From: an uncultured Clostridia bacterium | Lineage (GTDB): Bacteria > Bacillota > Clostridia > Christensenellales > Aristaeellaceae | Direction of reading: 5' to 3' | Length of the DNA: 9,108 nt | Assembly: GCA_946615785.1 (NCBI GenBank) | Contig: CAMOIA010000044.1 | Location: 1 to 9,108, forward strand | Shown here: one piece after another, positions 1-6,600 of the stretch | Position numbering within the stretch: the stretch's first letter is position 1 | Layout: every line of letters begins with the position of its first letter | The notes under the pieces: generated by a model | Told to the model about the DNA's origin: nothing | Databases searched by the model: none | Seen by the model: the letters and a program-made list of their open reading frames with translations, nothing else | Program-made: the position numbers and the translations under genes

Positions 1-732
1 GGTGGGGCTTCCCATAAAGTCCGCCACAAAGAGATTTGCCGGACGGCCGTACATCTCAAGCGGCGGCGCGTACTGCTGCAAAAGGCCTGTTTCCATGATG
101 CACACGCGTGTGGAAAGCGTCATGGCTTCCAGCTGGTCGTGGGTGACATAGACGAACGTGGAATCCGTCTCCCGGTGCAGGCGCTTGAGCTCGGTGCGCA
201 TTTCCATGCGCAGCTTTGCGTCCAGGTTGGAAAGCGGCTCATCCATGAACAGCACCTTAGGGCCCGGGGCAAGCGTGCGGGCAATGGCCACGCGCTGCTG
301 CTGACCGCCGGAAAGCTCCGAAGGATAGCGCTTTTCAAACTGCGTGATCTTGAGCATTTTCAGCAGCTCGTCCACGCGGGCGCGGATACGCGTCTTGTCC
401 CATTTCAGGTTTTCAAGGCCAAAGGCAATGTTCTGATAGACCGTCATGTGCGGCCAGAGCGCGTAATTCTGGAACAGGAAACCCACGTCGCGCTTGATGG
501 GCGGCAGGTTCACGCCTGCCTCGCTGTCGAAGACGACCTTTCCGTCGATGGAAATGCGTCCCTCGGTCGGCGTTTCGAGCCCCGCGATCATCCGCAGGGT
601 GGTGGTTTTGCCGCAGCCGGAAGGCCCCAGCAGGGTGATGAAGGAATTGCTGGGGATGACGAGGTTCAGATCGTCCACCGCCACGAATTTGGAAAATCTT
701 TTGGTTACGTGTTCAAGTACGATTTCAGGCAT
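1..732 (-). CDS. ABC transporter ATP-binding protein (FbpC/PotA/MalK-like), C-terminus cut by window edge
   Basis: This is the cytoplasmic ATPase that powers the importer encoded just upstream. The 244 visible residues hold every nucleotide-binding motif in order: Walker A GPSGCGKTT (36-44), Q-loop Q88, signature LSGGQQQR (140-147), Walker B VLFMDEP (160-166) with catalytic E165, D-loop SNLD (168-171) and switch H198 in THDQ. The 'FVADFMGSP' segment at the visible end is where CUT1/MOI-type ATPases pass into their C-terminal TOBE region, so more than 50 residues are probably missing. The start is ATG at 732-730, one base after the permease stop (TGA-T-ATG), which suggests translational coupling; the upstream GGGAG/GGTGG is a mediocre ribosome binding site. 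The family is certain. The substrate class (iron, other anion or polyamine) is inferred only from the partner genes. Confidence 0.95.
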   Translation of the reverse strand, partial: MPEIVLEHVTKRFSKFVAVDDLNLVIPSNSFITLLGPSGCGKTTTLRMIAGLETPTEGRISIDGKVVFDSEAGVNLPPIKRDVGFLFQNYALWPHMTVYQNIAFGLENLKWDKTRIRARVDELLKMLKITQFEKRYPSELSGGQQQRVAIARTLAPGPKVLFMDEPLSNLDAKLRMEMRTELKRLHRETDSTFVYVTHDQLEAMTLSTRVCIMETGLLQQYAPPLEMYGRPANLFVADFMGSPT

Positions 733-733
733 A

Positions 734-2584
734 TCAGCCACCCACTCCCTTGTCGATTGACGCGCCGGTCAGCTTATTGACGATGAAATTAATGAGCAGC
801 ACCACGATAATGATCAGCAGGTTGATCGCGTTGCCAAACTGTGCCCAGCCCTTTTCGGAATACTGCATGAGCATGGTGGTCAGGATGGTATCGCTTGTGG
901 GCACCAGCAGCACAAAGAGGCTCAGCTCCCGCATGCAGCTGACCAGCGGCAGCAGGTATCCGGAAAGGAAGGAGCTTTTCTGGATCGGGAAGATGACGCG
1001 CGCCATGCGTTTCCACCAGGGCACGCCAGTGATCATGGCAGCCTCCTCGATCTCGCCGGAAAGCTGCAGCATGGCGTTCACACCCGAACGGCTCGCAAAC
1101 GGCAGGTATTTGACCGAACCCGCGAGCGCCAGAAGCACAAAACCGCGCAGCCAGGGAACGCGCGTCGCCACGGCCAGGTAAATGGCGCCGAAGGCCAGGG
1201 AAGGCATGAGATAGGGAAAGAATGCGAGGGAATTGACAAAATTGGAAAGCCGGGTCCCGCGTTTTTTCGCGATGCCGTAGCCCACGAGAATGCCGCTCGT
1301 GCCGGCGATCAGCGAGCAGGTAACGGCAAGGCCAAGCGAATAGCCAAGCGCCTTCCAGACTTTGTGCGAAAAGAGAATGCCGGTATCGTCGCCCTGGTCC
1401 AGATAGTTGAGATCGCGGCCGATCCAGAAATCAAGCGTCATGTTGGAAGGGCTGTAATCGCCGGCCTTGATGATGAGCGATTCCATGGCGAAGGTGATCA
1501 GCGGCACCACCGCAACCAGCAGCAGAATCACGACCAGCAGGAGCGCGACGGGCCGGTTGGCCCCGCGCAGCTTGATCAGGCTGATCTGTCCGGATTTGCC
1601 GGTAACGGTGGTAAACTGCTTGCGGCTGTTGGTCACCTTCTGGTTGAGGAGCAGAATGGCCACGCCAAAGAGGATCATCACCGCGGAGATAATATAGCCC
1701 TGCCCGGGATACGTGTCCATGAGGGATTTGAGCTTTGTGGAAAGCACGTAATACCGCACCGGGTTTCCGAGAAACACCGGCACGCTGTAGGCGCTCATGG
1801 AAGATGCGAACACCAGAAGGAGCGTCGACAGCATGGCCGGGCGGACGATGGGCAGCGTGATCCTGCGGATGATCTTCATGCGGCCGGTCTTCAGAAGCGT
1901 CGCCGCTTCCTCAAGGTTCGCGTCCATGTTGCGCAGAATGCCCCCGATAAAGATATACGCAAACGGCGCGTAGTGCAGGCCCAATACCAGCGCGATGGGG
2001 AACCAGCCGTATACGAACCACTCCGGCACATACACGCCGAACACCGAAGCCATAATGCCGTTTGACGTGCCAAGGCCGATATTCACGTTCTTAAAGAAGG
2101 TCTGCCAGAACAGCGCCAGCGTCCAGGACGGCATGATGTAGGGAAAAACGAACACCGCGGAAATGAATTTTTTGTATTTGATATCCGTCCGCGTCACCAG
2201 AAACGCGACGATGCCGCCGAACAGAATGGCGATAAACGAGGACGCGACGGAAACGACAAGCGTGTTAATGAGCGGCGAATAAAACTGGATATAGCTGTTG
2301 GACTGCACAATGCCCGCCTTGCCGCCGTCGTCCAGGGTAAAGAGCAGTTTCTGAAAATGATAGGTGGTATAATCGCCGACCTTGAGCCCAAGCTTCCTGA
2401 CAGCCGTGGCCTCCCTGCCGCTGTGCACCAGCGCCGTCTGGGAAAGCATGGTCAAAAGCGGGTAAAGCGTCAGAAAGACCAGCGACACAAAAAAGATGAG
2501 CAGGATGATGTTCGCGGGCTGGGAAAACCATGCCCTCACCCTGCCAAGGGTGCGTCCTGAGGAGCGCTTCACTGTTTTTTCCAT
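734..2584 (-). CDS. ABC transporter permease, two fused permease domains (FbpB-like)
   Basis: A 616-residue inner-membrane protein that forms the whole translocation channel in one chain. Two binding-protein-dependent permease domains are visible, each with an EAA loop that docks on the ATPase: EEAATLLKTG...LP at residues 225-245 and EEAAMITGV...FP at 513-533. Hydrophobic segments lie near 25-45, 105-130, 140-162, 193-217, 248-270, 297-314, 346-366, 412-436, 449-471, 480-500, 541-563 and 584-602, about 12 in all. A polar stretch (about 50-100) follows the first segment and is probably extracytoplasmic. Fused permeases of this kind are typical of FbpB and ThiP systems. The start at 2584 is chosen over an in-frame TTG at 2617 because AGGAG lies 8 nt upstream of the ATG and the TTG falls inside a terminator-like stem. 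The downstream ATPase starts 1 bp after this stop. Confidence 0.93.
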   Translation of the reverse strand: MEKTVKRSSGRTLGRVRAWFSQPANIILLIFFVSLVFLTLYPLLTMLSQTALVHSGREATAVRKLGLKVGDYTTYHFQKLLFTLDDGGKAGIVQSNSYIQFYSPLINTLVVSVASSFIAILFGGIVAFLVTRTDIKYKKFISAVFVFPYIMPSWTLALFWQTFFKNVNIGLGTSNGIMASVFGVYVPEWFVYGWFPIALVLGLHYAPFAYIFIGGILRNMDANLEEAATLLKTGRMKIIRRITLPIVRPAMLSTLLLVFASSMSAYSVPVFLGNPVRYYVLSTKLKSLMDTYPGQGYIISAVMILFGVAILLLNQKVTNSRKQFTTVTGKSGQISLIKLRGANRPVALLLVVILLLVAVVPLITFAMESLIIKAGDYSPSNMTLDFWIGRDLNYLDQGDDTGILFSHKVWKALGYSLGLAVTCSLIAGTSGILVGYGIAKKRGTRLSNFVNSLAFFPYLMPSLAFGAIYLAVATRVPWLRGFVLLALAGSVKYLPFASRSGVNAMLQLSGEIEEAAMITGVPWWKRMARVIFPIQKSSFLSGYLLPLVSCMRELSLFVLLVPTSDTILTTMLMQYSEKGWAQFGNAINLLIIIVVLLINFIVNKLTGASIDKGVGG

Positions 2585-2592
2585 ACGATGAG

Positions 2593-2597
2593 CTCCT
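2593..2597 (-). promoter_or_regulatory. Ribosome binding site fixing the permease start
   Basis: AGGAG on the minus strand, 8 nt before ATG at 2584. It decides against the upstream in-frame TTG at 2617, which has no such site and lies in the stem of the hairpin at 2610-2643. Confidence 0.85.
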
Positions 2598-2602
2598 ATC
2601 TT

Positions 2603-2643
2603 AAAAAATGGCGGCAAAGCGGCTGCACTGCCGCTTCGCCGCC
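2603..2643 (-). terminator. Intrinsic terminator/attenuator inside the ABC importer operon
   Basis: Read on the minus strand, GGCGGCGAAGCGGC (2643-2630), a six-base loop AGTGCA, and GCCGCTTTGCCGCC (2623-2610) form a 14-bp stem with a single G-U pair. It is followed by ATTTTTT (2609-2603). It starts 13 bp after the binding-protein stop and ends 6 bp before the permease ribosome binding site. Such hairpins commonly set a lower level of permease and ATPase relative to the binding protein, and also protect the 3' end of the upstream message. No promoter is visible between the hairpin and the permease, so partial readthrough is the likely source of permease mRNA. Structure is seen; the degree of termination is inferred. 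Confidence 0.85.
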
Positions 2644-2656
2644 TGAAAAACCAGTG

Positions 2657-3802
2657 TTATTGCAGGTGCTTGGAAACGAAGGTGGAAACGTCCTCGTAAT
2701 TGTCCAGAATGAATTCCGCGTCCTCCATCACAAGGGTATCCTTCCAGATTTCGATGCCGAGGTCGCCGTCGTTGGGCGCAATGGCCGTGGAGGTGGAATA
2801 GGCGCCGATGGACTTGCCCCAGGGTTCAAAGCCTTCCGCCGTCATCAGGTATTCGATGAACAGCATGGCGGTGTAGGGACGGGTGGCTGCGGCGGAAATG
2901 AGCGCGTACATGGGATACATAAAGCCGGAGAAGGGCTCCACGGCATAGCCGTTTTCGGTCGCGTCATACTGTGCCACCGTCAGGTTGTCCGTCAGAACGC
3001 TGGAGGAACGCAGCTTGCTCAGCACGAACAGGCCGATCTTGCCCTGCGCGGTCTCCTGGCTTACTTCTTCGGCGATCTTGGTATCGCTCTGTCCGAAGGA
3101 GCAGTTGTCCAGGAATTCGGCCACCCACTTGTAGCCCGCGTTCTCATAATCGCCAAGGTCGATTTCCTCGCCTTTCCAGGCTTTGTACGCTTCGGCCAGC
3201 TTATCGCTCCATTCGGGGCTCGTGCACATGACGAGGAAGTTCATGTTCACCTGCTCGTCCTCAGGATTCTTGAAGATCACGTTGCCCTTCATTTCAGGCG
3301 CGGTCAGCTCCCAGACGTTCTTGATGGCCGGAACGTTATCGCCGCCGTTGTTGTAAATGAACAGCTTGTTGATGTACTGATGCACCAGCGGCACCCTGTC
3401 GCCTTCGGCCACGAATTCCGCAACGCTCGCAGGCACATAGTTCACAAGCCAGCCGGATTCGATCGCACCGATCAATTGCGCGCCGTCCTGAATCATGACC
3501 ATGTCGGCGCCCTTGGCGCTGGAATTGACTTCGCTGTCCAGTTTGGTATAGATCGGGCCGTCCTTCAGGTTGCTCGCTTCACCCGTGAGGTTATAGAGCG
3601 CTTTGAAGGCGTCAAACGCGTTCTGAATGCGGCTCGTGTTTCCATAAACCAGGAAATCGCCGGTTTCGGCAAGCGCCTTTTCCACCAGCTCTTCATGCGT
3701 CAGGTTCGCGCCTTCCTCCACGATCGAGGCGACGTCGCCCAGCGCCGGAACGGCGGAAAGCAGCATCATCAGGGCCAATACGATGGCAAGTATCTTTTTC
3801 AT
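2657..3802 (-). CDS. ABC transporter extracellular solute-binding protein (AfuA/FbpA-like)
   Basis: A 381-residue secreted receptor that captures the solute and delivers it to the fused permease. The N-terminus is a clean signal peptide: KK, a hydrophobic core (4-17), and a likely signal peptidase I site after ALG (22). There is no lipobox cysteine, which is unusual for a Gram-positive binding protein: anchoring must be by an uncleaved signal or another route. The mature part has the periplasmic-binding-fold marks of the iron/AfuA-type group: a 'DFLVYGNTSRIQNAFDAF' first strand and helix (49-66), 'GADMVMIQDGAQLIGAIESGWL' at 98-119 and a late 'AMLFIEYLMTAEGFEPWGK' (312-330). I cannot identify metal-binding tyrosines with confidence, so the substrate stays open (ferric iron, another anion, thiamine-like). 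The start is firm: AAAAGGAGG lies 7 nt before the ATG. First gene of the importer operon. Confidence 0.88.
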   Translation of the reverse strand: MKKILAIVLALMMLLSAVPALGDVASIVEEGANLTHEELVEKALAETGDFLVYGNTSRIQNAFDAFKALYNLTGEASNLKDGPIYTKLDSEVNSSAKGADMVMIQDGAQLIGAIESGWLVNYVPASVAEFVAEGDRVPLVHQYINKLFIYNNGGDNVPAIKNVWELTAPEMKGNVIFKNPEDEQVNMNFLVMCTSPEWSDKLAEAYKAWKGEEIDLGDYENAGYKWVAEFLDNCSFGQSDTKIAEEVSQETAQGKIGLFVLSKLRSSSVLTDNLTVAQYDATENGYAVEPFSGFMYPMYALISAAATRPYTAMLFIEYLMTAEGFEPWGKSIGAYSTSTAIAPNDGDLGIEIWKDTLVMEDAEFILDNYEDVSTFVSKHLQ

Positions 3803-3854
3803 GGAAGATCCTCCTTTTGATGGTTGTTATGGTTTTCTGTTCTCTGATTTATCC

Positions 3855-3883
3855 ATTATAAAACAAAACCGGCTGAAAAGCAA
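3855..3883 (-). promoter_or_regulatory. Predicted sigma-A-like promoter of the ABC importer operon
   Basis: Minus strand: -10 TATAAT (3860-3855), a perfect consensus, with TTGCTT (3883-3878) 17 bp upstream as a poor -35. Transcription would start near 3847, giving a leader of about 45 nt before ATG 3802. The -35 lies within the hairpin of the preceding terminator, so promoter and terminator share DNA. The TATAAT could in part be a chance product of the AT-rich terminator tail, hence moderate confidence. Confidence 0.6.
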
Positions 3884-3893
3884 GCTTTCAGCC
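3860..3893 (-). terminator. Intrinsic terminator before the ABC importer operon
   Basis: Minus strand: GGCTGAAA (3893-3886), loop of 7, TTTCAGCC (3878-3871), then GG and TTTTGTTTT (3868-3860). It ends transcription coming from the DUF4317 operon or from the structured region at 3913-4284. An upstream copy of its 3' arm, TTTCAGC (minus strand, 4062-4056), could pair with the 5' arm as an antiterminator, but a 7-base match may be chance. Confidence 0.85.
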
Positions 3894-3912
3894 GCGTAAT
3901 TTCCGGATTTCG

Positions 3913-4284
3913 CCTCACCCGGCCTGTGTGCGCCTTCGCAGCCAGGGGAACGGGATGAGGGCCTGCGCGGCCCTCAAACTCCTGCGCCAAAGGCCGTAGG
4001 CCCCTGGACACCGCCTTGCGGATGTCGCTTGCGTGAAGAAACCTGTTTGCTTCCCGCTGAAACGTGAGGGAACGGCGACATACTGACTTGTCGCCGCGGT
4101 TTCCGGCCGGGCGGCCTTTGCCGCCGACCCGGATGCCAAAGCATCCGGAAACACAACCATCTTTCCGCTTCCCCAACGAATCGGGCAGAACGGGTTGCTT
4201 TCCTTCGAAGCCTTGCACCGCAACAGTGAGGTCCAGGAGATGGATCATAGCGCGGGGGTCCCGGGGGCCGCGGAGGCCACCGGG
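3913..4284 (-). ncRNA. Candidate structured RNA or long structured 3' UTR; no gene seen in this interval
   Basis: The gap between the DUF4317 stop (4296) and the importer promoter holds no credible gene but is packed with hairpins. Listed by plus coordinates: 3913-3960 (9-bp outer stem with one bulged base, then 4-bp and 4-bp inner stems, loop CCTT); 3956-3976 (8 bp, loop TGCGC); 3987-4007 (9 bp on the minus strand with two G-U pairs, loop TAC); 4011-4021 (4 bp, triloop); 4051-4072 (5-bp outer stem); 4073-4096 (8 bp, loop of 8); 4110-4125 (6 bp, tetraloop); 4129-4148 (8 bp, tetraloop); 4260-4284 (5 bp plus 4 bp with a 1x1 internal loop). The G-U pairs at 3987-4007 (A-C mismatches on the other strand) and the following minus-strand terminator favour a minus-strand RNA. 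However, a G-U pair in a weak stem at 4231-4247 favours the plus strand. It does not match any riboswitch, T-box, RNase P, SRP or tmRNA core that I can recognise. A dispersed repeat is the main alternative. Confidence 0.4.
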
Positions 4285-4295
4285 CGTTCCCTGTC

Positions 4296-5426
4296 TCAAA
4301 ACCGCACGTTCACGCCGTTCACCGTCACGCTTTCGTCCGCGCGGATGAGGATATAGTTGTGCCCGTCGATAATGCGGGTCTCCACAAGATCGCTCTTTTC
4401 CGGATCCACGCGAATGGAAACGCTGGGGGTCTTGACCTCAAACTGCCTTGTCGGGGCGACGTTCGCCGCGCTGAGCACCGCCTGATGACCGAATTCCTCC
4501 TCATAGCGCTGGGAGAAGGCGTCCGCGCGCTCAAACGACACACCGCTGTCCACAAGCGTGGTTTTCAGGTCGTCCGCGGAAAAATGCGCCGGCATGGCAT
4601 GCCGGTCCTTCTTGGTCTCCTCCGCGGCCTTGAGCACCATGTCCTGCACGGCCTGCACAGCCTCCAGACTGCACTCCTCCTGCAGGCCGTCTTCCAGGAC
4701 CTGGCTGAAGGTGGCCCGCTGGATGTCGGAGGGCATCTGCGGTTCCGTGCCCATGATGGCGCTCACGAAATCCTCGTTCGCGTCAGAGGTGTCCTTGGTG
4801 TAGAGGAGCGCGCCGTAGATGTCGCAGGTCCTTTCGGAAAAAGCGGGGAACATGAAGCCAAGCGTCGGCGCAGCCACCATCCAGTCGCTCTCGCGGGCAT
4901 GGAAATCCTGATCCTCCGAAAAATAGCTCAGGCCTGGCTTGCTCAGCTTCACCGGACACACGGCACAGAGAATGAATTTGAAAATTTCCGTCGACCGCTC
5001 CTGATCCGTTTCCCCGTCCGCGCCTTTGAACGGCACGTCGTAGCCGTCGTGCATGGCCAGCAGCAGGCAGTTGTCTTCCATGTGGATGGAGGAAATGATG
5101 TTTTTGAAGAGCGTCTCCACCGCCTCGTCGTCTTTGAGCGCGGTTTCCCGCAGGCGCATCAGCAAATGGTGCGGTTCGGAGGTCATCACCTCCTCGGGGC
5201 TGTAATCGAAATTGAGCAGGTTCTGCCCGATTTCCCCGGACAGCGCGCGGCGGAAGATGGCCAGGTACTTTTCCGCTTCCTCGCGCGGCAGGCTTTGCAG
5301 CGGTTTGTTAAAGGAAGAGATGATCTCTCCGTCCTTCTGCACATAGCAGCCGCGGATGCAGCTGATGGCGTTGTGCTCGAAATTAAAGCGCCGCCTGATT
5401 TCCGCGATGTCTTTTTTATTCATCAT
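4296..5426 (-). CDS. DUF4317 family protein, function unknown
   Basis: A 376-residue soluble protein without signal peptide or membrane segment. It matches what I know of the DUF4317 family along its length: the opening NKKDIAEIRRRF (3-14), CIRGCYV with C23 and C27, 'LPREEAEKYLAIFRRALSGEIGQNLL' spread over 46-71, a 'MHDGYDVPFKG' segment, 'FILCAVCPVKLSKPGLSY' and 'APTLGFMFPAFSERTCDIYGALLYT' in the middle, and a 'SFERADAFSQRYEEEFG' segment near the C-terminus. No nucleotide-binding or catalytic motif is evident. The first of two adjacent ATGs (5426) is preferred: AAGGAG ends 10 nt before it. The gene overlaps the trmO stop by 11 bp, so it is last in a three-gene operon and probably translationally coupled. 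Nothing in the family assigns a reaction; context suggests only a housekeeping role alongside tRNA modification and phosphatase genes. Confidence 0.93.
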   Translation of the reverse strand: MMNKKDIAEIRRRFNFEHNAISCIRGCYVQKDGEIISSFNKPLQSLPREEAEKYLAIFRRALSGEIGQNLLNFDYSPEEVMTSEPHHLLMRLRETALKDDEAVETLFKNIISSIHMEDNCLLLAMHDGYDVPFKGADGETDQERSTEIFKFILCAVCPVKLSKPGLSYFSEDQDFHARESDWMVAAPTLGFMFPAFSERTCDIYGALLYTKDTSDANEDFVSAIMGTEPQMPSDIQRATFSQVLEDGLQEECSLEAVQAVQDMVLKAAEETKKDRHAMPAHFSADDLKTTLVDSGVSFERADAFSQRYEEEFGHQAVLSAANVAPTRQFEVKTPSVSIRVDPEKSDLVETRIIDGHNYILIRADESVTVNGVNVRF

Positions 5427-6120
5427 GGCATTTTGTCTCCTTTTGGCTGATGCTCTCGATTTTTGTAATGGTCAGCGTTTCCCCCTGTACGGAGAAACGG
5501 ATGTTGAAGCCGGCGTACGCAATGCCGTAGCTTTCCGCTTCCCGCTGGTACCCCGGCCGCGGGTCGCCCGAAAGAACGCTTCTGAGCACCTCTCTTTTCT
5601 CCGCCGGAAGCGATAAAAGCAGCGAACTGGGGTCCAGGACGGCAAGGCGCGTCGTGTCAATTTGCTGTGTAAAGCCTGCCCTGGCATCGGGATACGCGTC
5701 CGCGTAGGGCAGATAGGGCTTGATATCCAGAATGGCCGTGCCGTTTTTCATGTCCGCGCCGCGAACGACCAGCACGGGCGCGTCTGCGCCCTCCCACTCG
5801 ATTCTGTCAAGGCGCACACAGGTCAGCCCGATCGGGTTCGGACGGTTCGGCGAACGCGTTGCGAACACCCCCATGCGCGTATTGCCGCCGAGCTTTGGCG
5901 GACGCACGGTCGGGGAAAAACCGGAAGGGCCGACGCGGTCAAACTGCCACAGCAGCCACAGGCGTTCGAAACCATCCAGGCCGCGAAGCGCGTTTTTGTC
6001 CCGGTACGCGGGCTCAAACACGATCCGCGCCGGTATATCACACAGGATGCCCGGCTGCCGGGGCAGGCCGAATTTTTCGGGAAAATCGTTCTCGACATGC
6101 GCGATGCGCGTCATTTCCAT
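5416..6120 (-). CDS. trmO: TrmO: tRNA (N6-threonylcarbamoyladenosine37-N6)-methyltransferase
   Basis: TrmO (also TsaA/YaeB) uses S-adenosylmethionine to methylate t6A37, giving m6t6A in the anticodon loop of certain tRNAs. The protein has 234 residues, the usual length of the family. The family block 'GVFATRSPNRPNPIGL' is at 84-99, 'GTAILDIKPYLPYADA' at 127-142 and the C-terminal 'DPRPGYQ' at 186-192. All are diagnostic of the single-sheeted beta-barrel methyltransferase fold. The start at 6120 lies one base after the phosphatase stop (TAG-C-ATG); a second ATG two codons later (6114) is also possible. A longer in-frame extension to 6273 would run back through the phosphatase gene and is low-complexity and Arg-rich, so it is not used. 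The ribosome binding site is weak, which suggests coupling to the upstream gene. Family identity is very firm. Confidence 0.95.
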   Translation of the reverse strand: MEMTRIAHVENDFPEKFGLPRQPGILCDIPARIVFEPAYRDKNALRGLDGFERLWLLWQFDRVGPSGFSPTVRPPKLGGNTRMGVFATRSPNRPNPIGLTCVRLDRIEWEGADAPVLVVRGADMKNGTAILDIKPYLPYADAYPDARAGFTQQIDTTRLAVLDPSSLLLSLPAEKREVLRSVLSGDPRPGYQREAESYGIAYAGFNIRFSVQGETLTITKIESISQKETKCHDE

Positions 6121-6121
6121 G

Positions 6122-6529
6122 CTACAGCCGCCCCATCCTTTGCAAAGTGCTAAGCCCCCGCTCAATCGCGTCCGCGCAGAGGCGGTATTCCGCGGGGGTT
6201 CCGCCGTACGGGTCCGGGATCGCGTCCGGCATCGTGGTGATTTTTCCGCGGTACGCGGGATAGCGGGCGGCAAGCGTCCGCGCGTGCCCGTCCGTCATGC
6301 ACACGACGATATCCGCCTGGCGCAGCATGCTTTCATTGACGGTTTTCGCGCGGTGGCAGGTCAGGTCCAGCCCCCGCTCCCGCATCACCAGGACGGCGTT
6401 TGCGGACGCGCCCATGCCATCCGGCGCGTTCAGCCCCGCGGAGGCGGCTTCAATACCCATGGCGCAGCACATCGCTTCCGCCATGGGACTGCGGCAGGTA
6501 TTGCCCGTGCAGACGAAAAGAGCCCTCAT
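6122..6529 (-). CDS. Low-molecular-weight phosphatase, YwlE-type (probable protein-arginine phosphatase)
   Basis: A 135-residue cytoplasmic phosphatase of the LMW-PTP fold. The active-site loop C7-T-G-N-T11-C-R13-S is at the N-terminus and the general-acid loop D106-P-Y-G-G is near the C-terminus. In Bacillus subtilis YwlE the loop is the same at the same positions, and Thr11 in place of the usual Ile favours phosphoarginine over phosphotyrosine; this enzyme reverses McsB arginine phosphorylation. That specificity is therefore inferred here; mcsB is not in the window. The protein is short for the family (about 145-160), with the loss in the middle. The start at ATG 6529 puts the catalytic Cys at 7; an in-frame extension to 6562 would add 11 unconserved residues. 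AAAGG lies 9 nt upstream. First gene of the operon with trmO and DUF4317. No clear promoter is seen between the typA terminator and this start. Confidence 0.9.
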   Translation of the reverse strand: MRALFVCTGNTCRSPMAEAMCCAMGIEAASAGLNAPDGMGASANAVLVMRERGLDLTCHRAKTVNESMLRQADIVVCMTDGHARTLAARYPAYRGKITTMPDAIPDPYGGTPAEYRLCADAIERGLSTLQRMGRL

Positions 6530-6570
6530 ATGCGCCCGCCTTTCTTCCGTCCCTGAAATCACAAAGCAGA

Positions 6571-6600
6571 ATCAAAACCGCCGCGGACCTGCCGCGGCGG
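6571..6600 (-). terminator. Intrinsic terminator of typA
   Basis: Minus strand: CCGCCGCGG (6600-6592), loop CAGGT, CCGCGGCGG (6586-6578), a perfect 9-bp all-GC stem, followed by TTTTGATT. It begins 5 bp after the typA stop and separates typA from the phosphatase operon, though leaky readthrough may feed that operon. The T-tract is short, so efficiency may be incomplete. Confidence 0.85.

Noticed and set aside
2585..2617. Permease start at TTG 2617
   Set aside because: The codon lies in the 3' arm of the terminator-like stem and lacks a ribosome binding site, while ATG 2584 has AGGAG at 8 nt.
2588..3820. 410-codon plus-strand open frame opposite the binding-protein gene
   Set aside because: It mirrors a gene with signal peptide and strong ribosome binding site. 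Its His/Gly/Arg-rich translation is what antisense of GC-rich codons gives.
3913..4284. T-box, cobalamin, TPP, FMN, SAM, RNase P, tmRNA or group II intron domain V
   Set aside because: None of the core sequences I know for these families is present; the single ACCGCG on the minus strand lacks the T-box GGTGG context.
3856..4299. Open frame of 147 codons on the minus strand across the structured region
   Set aside because: It begins at a TTG without a ribosome binding site, runs through perfect hairpins and into the terminator, and its translation shows no domain, only Arg/Gly-rich sequence. GC-rich DNA keeps such frames open by chance.
4359..5450. 363-codon plus-strand open frame opposite DUF4317
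   Set aside because: Antisense of a confident family member; no ribosome binding site and no domain.
6121..6273. N-terminal extension of TrmO by 51 residues
   Set aside because: It would read through the end of the phosphatase gene in another frame and adds Arg/Thr/Ala-rich sequence absent from the 234-residue family.
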